From assembly GCF_000315485.1 (NCBI RefSeq), contig NZ_JH992944.1, positions 618,385 to 682,384 on the forward strand: a stretch of DNA of 64,000 nucleotides, read 5' to 3'. The notes beneath the pieces are model-generated. The model ran no database searches. It was not told where the DNA came from and saw only the letters and a list, made by a program, of their open reading frames with translations. Position numbers and translations under genes: made by a program. Source of the stretch: Bacteroides oleiciplenus YIT 12058 (GTDB lineage: Bacteria > Bacteroidota > Bacteroidia > Bacteroidales > Bacteroidaceae). Positions 16,557-27,600 of the stretch are shown here, piece after piece (positions within the stretch are counted from its first letter, which is position 1; the number at the start of each line of letters is the position of its first letter).

Positions 16557-18851
16557 TTAGAAAACTTCTATTTCATCTAATGCAATCGAAGGCAAAGCAT
16601 TCGGATAAGGGTAATCTTCGGGTAATTCAGTTTGCCCGTTTATCACAAGCTTCAAGTATCGTCCGTCTTTCTTGTCCGTCTTCACATAATTATGATAGAT
16701 CTCTTTCTCTCCTTTGTATACAGGATATGAGAAGGTACTTTCTCCTATCTGCCGGAATTCCTTGCCATCTTTTGAAAGATAACATATCATAGACTTAGCC
16801 GGAAGTGTACTGTTTATAGGAGCAACCATAGTGCCGAAGCGAACTCCGGATACTGTTGTATTCTTCTTCAGATCAATCACAATTTCTACACCGGAAGCGA
16901 TAGCCGCCCATTCGTAATTTGAGGGAGTAAAACCTTGCACACCATCCGTAAACAGAGTAGGCTTCACCGGATACCAATCCAGACTCCAGGCATCGGTGGA
17001 AAGTGTATAAGTACATCCCGTTGCTTTATTCACCAGAAAGTTCTTCACCGTCGGAGCTTCTAATATCTGATTATCTTTATCTGTCACCACAGCTTTCACA
17101 CAAGTATTCTCTGTCAAATAAACCGGGCCTTCATAGATATCCGATTCCACCGTAGGTTCCGAACCATCCAATGTGTAGCGAATATCAGCATCAGGGCATA
17201 TAGTCTCAAGTGTAACCGCATACATTCCTTTCTCACTATCCCAACCTCCCTGAATACGAGGTCTGAAATATTCACGGCATGTATTGACATTCCTTTTCCG
17301 GAAAAAAGAAAACTCTTTCTTCAGATGAGAAATAAAAAGTTCCCGGTTTTTATTTCCAGGCTGGCTCCAAGCCACTTCTGCAATGGCAAGCAGGCGGGGA
17401 AATGCCATATATTCAAATTTCTCAATAGTAGCAACATATTCTCCCCATATATTTCCCTGAATCCCCATAATATGTTTAGCTTCTTCCGCAGTAAGTGCCT
17501 CTGGAATAGGTTCGTAATCATATACCTGTTCCAATGATATAAATCCACCGATAGCTAAAGGAGCAAATTCCGGATTCTCCTGATAATAATCCAGATAACA
17601 ATAAGTATTAGGAGTCATAATCACATTATTACCCAATTGAGCAGCCTTTATGCCTCCCGCTTCCCCTCTCCACGACATTACCGTAGCTTTCAGAGGAAGT
17701 CCTCCTTCCAGAACCTCATCCCAACCAATCAGCTTTCGTCCAAGACCTTCCGCAATCTTCTCAACCTGCTGAATAAAATAAGCATGAAGTTCAAACTCGT
17801 CTTTCAGACTTTCTTTCCTTATCAAAGCCTGGCAATCCTCACATTGCTCCCAGGATGTTTTAGGGCATTCATCACCGCCAATATGAATATATTCTCCGGG
17901 AAACAAGCTTGCAACTTCTGTAAGAATATCCTTTATAAACCGAAATGTCTGAGGTTTGGGACAATACACCTGATCGGAAATGCCGGCTCCTGCCATCAAA
18001 TCAAGTGAAGAATGAAAACTGCATGCATATTCCGGATAAACGCTCAAAGCCGCCAAGGCGTGCCCCGGCATTTCAATCTCAGGAACAATTGTAATTTGCC
18101 TGTCAGCTGCATATCTCACAATATCACGAATTTCATCTTGCGTATAGTATCCTGAATGTTCTTTTCCATCATAATGACGAGGATAATATTGATCCCAGGT
18201 GCCAATAGTCGAATTAGAACGTACAGAGCCTTTTTCGGTAAGACGCGGATATTTTTTTATCTCCAACCGCCATCCCTGATCATCGGTCAGATGCCAGTGA
18301 AAACGATTCAACTTATAATTAGCAGCCAGGTCAATAGCTTTTTTCACATCTTTCAAAGGTAAATAATAGCGCCCCGCATCAATCAAGAATCCCCGGTAAG
18401 AAAAACGAGGTGCATCTTTCACAAGGATGCAAGGAAGTGAAGTATGATTTTCATCCGCCAGAATCAACTGATTAACAGTGCGGAGAGCATAAAAAAAACC
18501 GGCAGGTGCAGATGCCTTAATTACCACTTTATTGGCAGCAACAGAAAGTTCATATGCTTCTTCATCCAAGGATTTTTTATCTTGCAGTAATATGCCGGCC
18601 TTTTTAGACTTGTTTGCTTGCAAACTCAAACCATAGTCTCCCAACACTTGCTCCATAAAGTTATCAATTATCTGATTTACTTCCGGATGTTTACCGGCAT
18701 ATAGAATATTGTTGTTATGAGCTAAATCGAACGTACCTTGCTTCTCTTGTACATAAGAAGGTTGAGGTATAATATTGGCACCCATGACAGCAGGAACTAC
18801 CACCCAGAATAATGCCACTAGATTTGCTACACATAATTTGAATAAACTCAT
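16557..18851 (-). CDS. GH20 beta-N-acetylhexosaminidase with C-terminal discoidin-like domain
   Basis: 764 residues with a signal peptide (1-24). An N-terminal GH20b domain (25-145) precedes the catalytic barrel (about 150-500), with RGFLIDAGRYY, RFHWHLTDDQGWRLEI and the catalytic pair Asp327-Glu328 in YIHIGGDECPKTSW. Glu acts as acid/base and the substrate N-acetyl group as nucleophile, with Asp orienting it. A chitobiase-like segment (TLDGSEPTVES, about 560-630) and an F5/8 type C-like domain (about 640-764) follow. It would remove terminal beta-GlcNAc or GalNAc, unusual next to plant-type activities, so a host or mixed glycan should be kept in mind. Confidence 0.9.
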   Translation of the reverse strand: MSLFKLCVANLVALFWVVVPAVMGANIIPQPSYVQEKQGTFDLAHNNNILYAGKHPEVNQIIDNFMEQVLGDYGLSLQANKSKKAGILLQDKKSLDEEAYELSVAANKVVIKASAPAGFFYALRTVNQLILADENHTSLPCILVKDAPRFSYRGFLIDAGRYYLPLKDVKKAIDLAANYKLNRFHWHLTDDQGWRLEIKKYPRLTEKGSVRSNSTIGTWDQYYPRHYDGKEHSGYYTQDEIRDIVRYAADRQITIVPEIEMPGHALAALSVYPEYACSFHSSLDLMAGAGISDQVYCPKPQTFRFIKDILTEVASLFPGEYIHIGGDECPKTSWEQCEDCQALIRKESLKDEFELHAYFIQQVEKIAEGLGRKLIGWDEVLEGGLPLKATVMSWRGEAGGIKAAQLGNNVIMTPNTYCYLDYYQENPEFAPLAIGGFISLEQVYDYEPIPEALTAEEAKHIMGIQGNIWGEYVATIEKFEYMAFPRLLAIAEVAWSQPGNKNRELFISHLKKEFSFFRKRNVNTCREYFRPRIQGGWDSEKGMYAVTLETICPDADIRYTLDGSEPTVESDIYEGPVYLTENTCVKAVVTDKDNQILEAPTVKNFLVNKATGCTYTLSTDAWSLDWYPVKPTLFTDGVQGFTPSNYEWAAIASGVEIVIDLKKNTTVSGVRFGTMVAPINSTLPAKSMICYLSKDGKEFRQIGESTFSYPVYKGEKEIYHNYVKTDKKDGRYLKLVINGQTELPEDYPYPNALPSIALDEIEVF

Positions 18852-18884
18852 ATCTAAAGTATTTTAATGATTTAAGATTCTATT

Positions 18885-20420
18885 TCAATTAGCTCCGATT
18901 ATATCAAGTACTTTCAGTTCTTTACCATTAACAGGTACAGTTTTATCCTTCAAAAAATCAAGAAGAATATCCCAATTCTTATCTTCCGCATTATACCAAA
19001 GTGATTTATTGAAAGTTCCTTCCTGCTTTGTAAAACCGGTGGCAGGGGTTTTCAAACTACCGATATATACATTTCCGAAATATTGGTTACCCACTGCCTT
19101 TTCCTCTTTTACAGCTACAGTCACCTCCGGAGCATAAATATAATTGTTCTTAAAGACATCTCCTTTCCCATAAGATGAATCATGCTTAGTGAAATGGAAA
19201 AGCGTACGGTCTATCTGTGGCTCCGGTTTTGGAAACAGGTAAAACAGATTATTCTCTACCAATGTGTTCTGAGTATATCCAGTGAAATGCATTGCAGGAC
19301 TAAAATAGGCGTCTTTATGGCTGGCATTAGTCAGATAATTGCGTAGTCCATCATTTATACTGACATTGTAACGCACCTTGGTTTCAATATTCCCATTCAC
19401 ACACCAGGCTTCCGGCCAACCATCCGTACCAATTACCAACATGAAGCCGCCATCATTATTATAACTCAGATTATACTGGAATACCGAGTTCCGACATCCC
19501 CAGTCCGAATCATAAGCATACCCGTCTATGATAGATTTGTGATCACTTACTACATTAAACTGTACCAATGTATTATCGCTGCACCAAGGCCATATTCCAT
19601 CGCAAGCTTCCGATTCGGGCAGTGTTTTCGGGCAATTCTTCATCACGTTATATTCTATCAATCCACCATCGCAACCAGCCAGAACAATACCGTCACCCGG
19701 CACTCCATCCAATACATTCTTCCTGACGACTACTCCCAAATTAGGATTCCACTGCTTCCTGATCCAGTACCCCCTAAACTTAATTCCATCTCTTTGGCAA
19801 TCTTTCAGATAGCAATTCTCAATAGTCATTCCAACAAATCGATTCAGAATACTGTCATTATCCCGGCCATTCTGAATGCAAATTCCTATACCGCCACCTT
19901 TCTCTATCACCGTACTTCCATATACATCGTGCACGTACAAGTCATCAATGACCATATTATGTGATTCTCCAAACTTATCCAACTCTACCCACAAGCCCAG
20001 TAAACCAGCTTTCGGAACATCGCCTTTATTAGAAATTTCAAGATCGCGTATCACCAGATTCTCTGAGTTCAATATATGAACAGCAGCTGTATCAGCTCCA
20101 TTTCCTTTTATATGCGGTTTTTCCAATCCTCCATATTTGCCCAGTACGACAGGATTATTCTCCTCTCCACAACAGGAAAGCAAAAGTTTCTCCGTAAATA
20201 CAGCACCGGATTTCAACAAAATACTGTCTCCACCTTTTAGAGTTAAAGACTGAAGCTTTGCCAAAGACTTAAAAGGAGTCCCTACAGAGGTTCCATTATT
20301 AGCATCGTCACCATTTACAGAATCAAAATAATAATTAGTCGTTGTCATCTGCGAAGAGCAGGAAACTAACATTGCAACCAAACCTCCACAAAGTATTGTC
20401 TTTATATTTTTCATATACAT
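18885..20420 (-). CDS. Lipoprotein right-handed parallel beta-helix protein
   Basis: 511 residues; lipobox MLVSCSS (Cys21; the start may be at 20414, MKNIKT). The opening YYFDSVNGDDANNGTSVGTPF is the usual start of secreted beta-helix enzymes. Coils follow with VIRDLEISNKG, MTIENCYLKDCQRDGIKF, VVRKNVLDGVPGDGIVLAG and VRYNVSINDG. It shares the NVSINDG and SVFQYN / LMQYN patterns with the beta-helix protein at 15148-16548, so the two are paralogues at low similarity. The Asp and Trp-rich turn ACDGIWPWCSDN might belong to an active site. It could be a hydrolase (GH120/GH141-like) or lyase. 19 nt after the SGNH gene. Confidence 0.7.
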   Translation of the reverse strand: MYMKNIKTILCGGLVAMLVSCSSQMTTTNYYFDSVNGDDANNGTSVGTPFKSLAKLQSLTLKGGDSILLKSGAVFTEKLLLSCCGEENNPVVLGKYGGLEKPHIKGNGADTAAVHILNSENLVIRDLEISNKGDVPKAGLLGLWVELDKFGESHNMVIDDLYVHDVYGSTVIEKGGGIGICIQNGRDNDSILNRFVGMTIENCYLKDCQRDGIKFRGYWIRKQWNPNLGVVVRKNVLDGVPGDGIVLAGCDGGLIEYNVMKNCPKTLPESEACDGIWPWCSDNTLVQFNVVSDHKSIIDGYAYDSDWGCRNSVFQYNLSYNNDGGFMLVIGTDGWPEAWCVNGNIETKVRYNVSINDGLRNYLTNASHKDAYFSPAMHFTGYTQNTLVENNLFYLFPKPEPQIDRTLFHFTKHDSSYGKGDVFKNNYIYAPEVTVAVKEEKAVGNQYFGNVYIGSLKTPATGFTKQEGTFNKSLWYNAEDKNWDILLDFLKDKTVPVNGKELKVLDIIGAN

Positions 20421-20439
20421 ATTATTTTAAAGTTTATTA

Positions 20440-21855
20440 TTACCAATTGTCTGTCCGAAAAGAAGATACCGGAAGCCCGCTAAGACTGAATAGTTCCGGT
20501 TCTACATAATTTTTAAAGGCATATCTAACTGCTTTCGGATTCCTCACATATTTAGAAGACACTATTACAACATCTCTTTCTTCATCTACATACGCTTCAG
20601 CCGGATGAAAAACTTTACTCTCATCTGCTATTTCAAATAAATGCAGGGGCTTTCCATAACTCGTTAGTCCATAATATAAATCTTTAAAAAAAATCACAGC
20701 TTTATCCCCATCGACTTCCATTCTTTCAAAAACCGGACTCTTATATTCAAATCCCTTCGTATCATACACTTCAGCTAATGCCATCAATCCTAAACGTTCG
20801 CCAACTTTCTCTTTGCGTACCGGATGAATTTGTTCTACTTCTCCCACATCCAAAATGACCGCCATACCACTATTCTCAATTCGATCCATGCTTTTTCTCT
20901 GTTCATCACGCAGATAAGCACCTACATGCTCACCTACCTCACTTGGAACATTCCATGTAGTATAATCAAAAGGAGCTATTTGCGTGAAATAGAACGGAAA
21001 ATTTCTTCCCCACTTCCGTCTCCATTCAGCTACCATAGCAACCAGCCGATCCGAATATTGAGAAACATTATATACATTTGATTCTCCCTGATACCAGATA
21101 CAACCCTGTATGCCATAACCGACAATGGGGTTCAACATTCCATTATACATGGTAGTAGGTATATTGGCCTCCCACCCTGTAGTACCATCACTCACTTCCG
21201 GAACAGAAATATCACCCAGTGTCTGACAAGTTTCACGGCTCATCCAGGTTTCAACAACGGAACCACCAAAGCTTGCATTAATAATACCAACCGGAACCCC
21301 AAGATTCTCCTGAATAAAATGAGCAAAATACCATGCAACCGCACTACAATCTCCTACATTTTCCGGAGCAGCCACCACCCAATCCGCTTTTATATCCGTA
21401 AGTGGTTTATAACTGCCAAGTGGAGGCACATTTATAAAACGAATATTACTTTTTTGAGAAGTCAGAATAGCTTTGGTAGATTCATAACATTCTTTCAGCT
21501 GCATAGCCATATTTGATTGCCCACTTGCTAACCAAACCTCGCCTATATATATATCACTGAAAGTTATAGTCTTACCTCCCGTTATGGTTAATGCATAGGG
21601 ACCTCCTGCTTCCGGTGTATGAAGCATAATTCTCCACGTACCATCTCTCCCTGCTTTGGCGGAATAACTCTTGTCGTTCCACGATGAAGTCACTGTGACT
21701 GTCGTCCCGGTATCTGCCCATCCCCATATCGGTGTGACCGTCTTTTGCTGTAGCACCATATTATCGCCGAAAATACCGGCAACCTTCAAATCCTTTGCCT
21801 CAACTGTTAAAACAGCCAAAGCCAGGAGAAACAAGATAACATTGAGTCGTTTCAT
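20440..21855 (-). CDS. SGNH-family carbohydrate O-acetylesterase (sialate O-acetylesterase type)
   Basis: 471 residues, signal peptide 1-20. All SGNH blocks are visible: GEVWLASGQSNM (nucleophile Ser114), IINASFGGSVVETW (oxyanion Gly), GCIWYQGESN (Asn) and EQIHPVRK (catalytic His344 with nearby acidic residue). The name sialate 9-O-acetylesterase is attached by homology; many PUL members instead deacetylate plant or host glycans. Two such enzymes occur in PUL 1 (the other at 44639-46078), implying an acetylated substrate. Starts 4 nt after the GH35 stop. Confidence 0.85.
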   Translation of the reverse strand: MKRLNVILFLLALAVLTVEAKDLKVAGIFGDNMVLQQKTVTPIWGWADTGTTVTVTSSWNDKSYSAKAGRDGTWRIMLHTPEAGGPYALTITGGKTITFSDIYIGEVWLASGQSNMAMQLKECYESTKAILTSQKSNIRFINVPPLGSYKPLTDIKADWVVAAPENVGDCSAVAWYFAHFIQENLGVPVGIINASFGGSVVETWMSRETCQTLGDISVPEVSDGTTGWEANIPTTMYNGMLNPIVGYGIQGCIWYQGESNVYNVSQYSDRLVAMVAEWRRKWGRNFPFYFTQIAPFDYTTWNVPSEVGEHVGAYLRDEQRKSMDRIENSGMAVILDVGEVEQIHPVRKEKVGERLGLMALAEVYDTKGFEYKSPVFERMEVDGDKAVIFFKDLYYGLTSYGKPLHLFEIADESKVFHPAEAYVDEERDVVIVSSKYVRNPKAVRYAFKNYVEPELFSLSGLPVSSFRTDNW

Positions 21856-21859
21856 TTTA

Positions 21860-24604
21860 TCAGTCTATCTTTTGTAAACATTCAAAATCAAATTCAACCT
21901 TTTTCACATCAGCCTGCTCATCAGTTCCGTTTGCCGGTAAGTCAAAAAAGATTTTCTCGTCTTTATCCAGTTTATAAATCACAAGCGTCAACTCTTTCCC
22001 CTCTACAGAATGTTCCTGCCGGTTCAAACCTACCGTCCAGGTGGCATGACTGTTATAATCATCATCCGAAAGCATATATCCGTTATAGATTTCCGCCTTA
22101 TCACCGGAATAACTGATACGCATATAAATATTATTCAGTTTCTCCAATGCATCTGTCGGCACTTGTAGCCTCCACTCTTTGAATGTATTATAAGCAATAC
22201 CGTCGGCATATCCCGGTTTATCCACCACCATCGGCATCATCGGTTGCGGAAATTCCCGTGTAAGTGAAGGATTGGAGTAATAGTCCGTCGACAGCCAGGA
22301 AGAGTCGGTACTAAATTCAATCCTGTCATAATTATAGTATTCCACAATAACACGTGCAGCAAATTGCTTCTTCCCCTCAACAAATGGAAAACTTGCAAAC
22401 AACAAATTGACACCCTTCCTGGCATATCCTGTAAGGTCTATTTCATTTAACTGGTTTGGTTTTATTTCCTGATTTACCCAAGTATCATTCAGATTGAGTA
22501 TACATTTCGACTCCGGATACATAAACAAAGTGACTTTCTTGATCTTCGAAGGATTATCCAGATTGAATTCCTTAAAGAAGAAACGGCGATAACGCTGCTG
22601 ATAAGGTTCAATCCCATGAAAGTTTGCTGTTTCCAACCATTTTGCCTCTTCCAGGATGCCCTTAGGCTGAATACGAATATCCATTTGCGGCTGATTGAAA
22701 ATAACCGCTTTCTGTTCAAATCGCGGATTCATACCCGTCTTCAACTTATAATAAGCAGCCTTCTTATCAGTAGAGAAAATATAAACATCTCCAAGTGAAC
22801 TGTATAAATCCGCATCAGAAATATAGCATACCTTCTTTCCATCTTGTTCCAATAACCAGCAGTTATCAGCCTCTTTTTCTGTCAGAATGACAACATACTT
22901 TTCTTCTCCATTCTGCAATTGTACCTTAAGTACACAATCTTTTCCCGAATTCAGTCCGTTAACAATCCAACTATCACTTTCCTCTTTTATCTTAGCCCGA
23001 TTTGCCTCCACTCCTTTCACAGTCGATTTATCAAAAGATAGCTCCACGGGAATTTGCCTGTTCTGGAAAAACAGATAGCAATTATCAACGCTTCCCATCA
23101 ATTGTGCCGTGGCATAATTCAGGCGCATAGCATCAAGTTCCACATTCAAGGGCCAGATAAAGACCGTACTATCCTGCATTTCAATACCTTTCTGAGGAAA
23201 ACGAAGCATTTTATCTTTCAGTTTCACCTCAAACTTCACACTCTTCTGTGCCTTCTTCGGATGATAACGGGAATAATTGATTCCAAACATATAGCCGGTT
23301 TCATTATTAGAGCGTACAGACACCTGTAACCCATCTTCTTCCCATTTCGGGATAACAGGCATCATGGGAGCCAGGTCTTTCTCAAACTCATTGACAAAGT
23401 AATGCAGTTTTTTCACCTTCTTATAAGATTCCGCTATTTCTCCTGATTCGCGGATAGCAGCCTGAAAATCATAAGACTTCACCGGCAACCGACTCCAATA
23501 CCCAGTTTTCAATTGTTCTTCCTCAGTAGACCATAGTTTACCCGTAAACTGAGTGGCACCGGCAAAAATATAATATCCCAGCAGATTAGACCCCGAACCA
23601 AGTTTGGCAATCATCATACCCATCCCGTCCAAAGGATCGATGCTGAGCCTCCTGTGATAGGTATTTTGTACCCCCACTCCCATTTCACAAGTAAAGAAGG
23701 GATACTTTTCGTACGTCATATACACATCTTGCCGTTTTATCTGATCGTTGCCGATATTCTCATTATCACGGAACGAATCGAACAGGAAGTTTCCCGGCTG
23801 GTATTCTTTTCCTACATGTTCCACCCATGGAGCATCTGCATATCCTCCCCATAAAGGAATCACCTCAAAAGGAGGAACAGAACCGTCTCCCCAGCCCGTA
23901 ACCGTATACATCGGGACATCAATGCCATTTTCCAGAGCTGTATCTTTCAGCCACTGGATATGCGGTTCACCCTCCTTTCCATACCAATATTCGTTTTCCA
24001 ACTGGATGCCTATGATATTCCCGCCATCTTTATAGTAAAGCCCTTTCAGTTGATAAGCTATCTGGGCAAAATAACGTTTCACATAATTCTGATAAACCAC
24101 ATCATTTGAACGGTCTTTCAGATATTTTTTCTGTAAGATCCAGTCGGGTGTCCCTCCATTACGCGCTTCTCCATGCGACCAGGGTCCCAGTCTCGGAACT
24201 ACAAACAATCCATGTTTCCGGCATAACTTAATAAAACTGCGCAAATCCTTCTCATTCTCCCACTCAAACTGACCTTCTATCTCTTCGTGATGATTCCAGA
24301 ACAGATAAGTAGAGATAATATTGATACCGCAAGCTTTCATTTTCAAGATACGGTCTTCCCACAAATCCTTACGAATACGCGAGAAATGCAATTCTCCCAT
24401 AACAGGCAGGATCGGTTTCCCACCCAGAGTCATATACAGACTGTTGATTTCTATTGCCTTCTCCTTAGGCCCCGAATTTCCCATCTTCAGATGACCGCAC
24501 AAAGGTGCTTCCATGACATCCGAAGCATCCAGCTTATAAACTTTCTGTGCCGATAAGTTTGTAAGCAGGCAAAATCCGATAAATAAGAAGCCTATTTTTT
24601 TCAT
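21860..24604 (-). CDS. GH35 beta-galactosidase, long form
   Basis: 914 residues, signal peptide 1-19 (NLSAQ). The barrel begins near residue 64 (KPILPVMGELHFSRIR). Acid/base Glu205 in IGIQLENEYWYG and nucleophile Glu307 in FFTCEMGVGVQNTY. The C-terminal third has galactose-binding-like jelly rolls (VTLFMYPESKCILNLND; MRISYSGDKAEIYNGYM). It aligns along its length with the 803-residue GH35 of the same operon but has about 100 more residues between barrel and C-terminus. Likely exo-acting on beta-galactosyl ends in the periplasm. Confidence 0.88.
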   Translation of the reverse strand: MKKIGFLFIGFCLLTNLSAQKVYKLDASDVMEAPLCGHLKMGNSGPKEKAIEINSLYMTLGGKPILPVMGELHFSRIRKDLWEDRILKMKACGINIISTYLFWNHHEEIEGQFEWENEKDLRSFIKLCRKHGLFVVPRLGPWSHGEARNGGTPDWILQKKYLKDRSNDVVYQNYVKRYFAQIAYQLKGLYYKDGGNIIGIQLENEYWYGKEGEPHIQWLKDTALENGIDVPMYTVTGWGDGSVPPFEVIPLWGGYADAPWVEHVGKEYQPGNFLFDSFRDNENIGNDQIKRQDVYMTYEKYPFFTCEMGVGVQNTYHRRLSIDPLDGMGMMIAKLGSGSNLLGYYIFAGATQFTGKLWSTEEEQLKTGYWSRLPVKSYDFQAAIRESGEIAESYKKVKKLHYFVNEFEKDLAPMMPVIPKWEEDGLQVSVRSNNETGYMFGINYSRYHPKKAQKSVKFEVKLKDKMLRFPQKGIEMQDSTVFIWPLNVELDAMRLNYATAQLMGSVDNCYLFFQNRQIPVELSFDKSTVKGVEANRAKIKEESDSWIVNGLNSGKDCVLKVQLQNGEEKYVVILTEKEADNCWLLEQDGKKVCYISDADLYSSLGDVYIFSTDKKAAYYKLKTGMNPRFEQKAVIFNQPQMDIRIQPKGILEEAKWLETANFHGIEPYQQRYRRFFFKEFNLDNPSKIKKVTLFMYPESKCILNLNDTWVNQEIKPNQLNEIDLTGYARKGVNLLFASFPFVEGKKQFAARVIVEYYNYDRIEFSTDSSWLSTDYYSNPSLTREFPQPMMPMVVDKPGYADGIAYNTFKEWRLQVPTDALEKLNNIYMRISYSGDKAEIYNGYMLSDDDYNSHATWTVGLNRQEHSVEGKELTLVIYKLDKDEKIFFDLPANGTDEQADVKKVEFDFECLQKID

Positions 24605-24622
24605 TTGTATTACATTATTAGG

Positions 24623-27600
24623 TTAATAAACTGCTTCCATTGTTTGAGTACTCCACTGATCCGTCCAGCGAATAAGTGGTCTGTCTCCATCGAATTCAAC
24701 CGGTAACCAGACATACCGTGAATTTATTAAATCCGTTTTATTCCACCTGTCAAACATAGCGACAAATTGATCCTGCATCCCTTCAATGGGGAGTACATAG
24801 GTACTTTGGGCATAAAATGTCTTATCGGCATCACGCCCCAAACAGGGGGTATCTTTCAGTTCCCAAACTCCCATCATTGAATCGGATACAGCCCATTTAG
24901 CTTTATTCGGGTCCCAACCGGTGCAACCGGATGAGAGCATATAATAGTGACCGTTTCGCTTAAAGACCGCAGGAGCTTCCCGGGATTGTCCGATAAATCT
25001 CCGGACATAAGTTCCTGAAGGTTTTGTATAATCATCAGTCAACAAACTGATATATAAGGTACTGTTCCATTCTGACGAGCAGATATGATAAGCCTTTCCA
25101 TCATCATCCTTGAAAATAGTCTGATCACGGCTGTCTGCCCCATTCGGTTTAAAAGAGCCCAGATAAGTGAAAGTTCCTGTCGGTGAGTCACAGACCGCTA
25201 CCCCGGCATGTGCCTTTTCATAATCAGGACTTTCAATATGCATCCACATTACAAACTTACCGGTTTTCTCATTATAGATGACCTTCGGGCGCTCTATCAC
25301 TTGCGAAGGGTGAAGATCTGAAGTTGGATCGTCATCTACCGTAGGCAGAACCTTACCCTCAAATTTCCAGTCTGTCAGATTCTTGGATGAATAGCAAGCC
25401 ACCCCTCCGGCTTCAGCCCGCCAACACTCCCAGGTTTTAACCCAGTCCAGGCGATAGGTAGAATCACCTTTAAATTCACCATACCAATAGTAAGTACCTT
25501 CATGGTAGAGAATACCTCCCCCATGTGCATTTATCGGATTTCCATCCGTATCTTTCCAAATACTGCCGGGAGTTACGATATCTTTTCCCTGTTGCTTAGC
25601 CGACATCCGATCCACCGTCTTAATTGTAACCGATGCCCCTTTCATCCCCTTTGCTGAAACATTCAAGGTTATTTCACCTGCATTTCCATCCGGCTGCAAT
25701 ATAGCCATTGCCTTACCTTTATAGGTTTTAGGTGATAAGGAGCGGAAACTTTCCATATCTGTAGGACATGCATTTCCCGATCCCCTGATAATACCATTAC
25801 CCACAACACTTAAAGCCACTTTCATGTCAGCATCAGATACTACCCTGCCCTCTTTATCAATCAATTCAACAGTAACATACGCCAGATCGTCCCTATCCGC
25901 TTTAATCACCTTGCGGTCTGCGATTAAACGTATCTGCACCGGAGCACCGGTTGTTCTTAGAATAGCGCATGAAGATTCACTGCTGGCATAGGTAGCCACT
26001 GCTTTCAGTTCACCCGGCTGATAGTTGACTATAAACGTAGCCGTATAGTCTTTCTTTGAAACTTCTTGCTCACCCAGCAATTCATTATTAAGATAGAGTC
26101 TTACCTTAGGTGCACGACTATAAACATTCACTTTTACAGGTTTGCCTTCCAGCCCTTTCCAGTTCCAGCTAAGCGATTCGTTCTTCCACCCCCAATAGCT
26201 CACATCTTCTGTTTTCCCGGCAGCCGGCAAAGGCTGTACCGCCATTGTAATTTCCCTTTCCTTCCAGATAATATCCCGGTAATAGGATTGCGGTTTCTTT
26301 TCTCCACAGATATCAATATCTCCACACCATGCGTTATACCAGGGCCAACCCATAAACTGGGGATTCTTCTCGCCTTTACTCAGTTCCAGTGTATGGCCTA
26401 TTCCTGCTTCACCCAGATAATCAAGGGCAGTCCATACAAAATCACCAATGATATACGGATGCTTTTCCACCAGATTCCAGTTTACAGCAGCTTCCTGCGC
26501 AACAGTCTCACTACCATATATGATACGTGAGGGATCTTTCTGATGATCATTCTCATATTCGTACCACATATAATTGTATCCTGCCACATCCAAATGTTGC
26601 ATGGCCTTTGCAGCATCTTCCTTCCACTTCAGTTGCGGATTATCCCAATAATCGTTGATAGCAGCAGTTACCGGACGTGAAGGGTCTAATTTTTTCACTA
26701 TATTTCTCAATCTTTCAGCAATCTCCATACCGGCATCATCCGAACGTTCCTGAATTTCATTTCCGATACTCCACATGATGACAGACGGATGGTTCCGGTC
26801 TCTCAGCACCATTGCCGAAATATCTTTTTCGTTCCATTCATCGAAGAAACGATGATAGTCCTGAGGATTCTTTTCTTTTTGCCAATGGTCAAAAGCCTCA
26901 TCAATCACCAACATACCTTGTTCGTCGCAAGCTCTGAGAAAAGCTTCCGCCGGAGGATTGTGAGCACATCTGACCGCATTATATCCATTTGCCTTCAACA
27001 ATTCTATTTTGCGTGCCTCTGCCCTATCCAACGAAGCAGCCCCCAACAAACCATTATCATGGTGTATACAGCCACCTTTCAGTTTCAGGGGCAAATTATT
27101 CAACTTAAATCCTTCCTTTGCACTGAAGGAAATAGTACGGATGCCAAAAGGAACAGATATTTGATCCAACACCTCATGCCCGGAACGGATCAAAATTTTC
27201 GCTTCATACAAATGCGGAGTATCAACCGACCATAGCTTCGCCTGTTTCACCGGCAAAGAGAAAGCAACCGTCTGCTTACCAGCCGCGTCGACACTCACTG
27301 TTTGCTCTTTCATTCCTACCTCTTCACCATCAGGAGAAATAATCGTAACCATCATATTTATTCCTGTATTCTCCGCCTTTTCATTAAGCACATCCGCCTC
27401 TATAGCTAATGTAGCCTCATCACCGGTCACCTTTGCAGTACGTACGGCAACCGCCCATTCATCCAAATGAACAGAATCGGTCTTTATTAACCATACATGC
27501 CGATAGATACCTGAACCGGCATACCAACGGGAATTTTTTCCCTCATTCGTTACCTTCACAGCAATAGTGTTCACTTCACCTGCCGGATGGCAATACGAAG

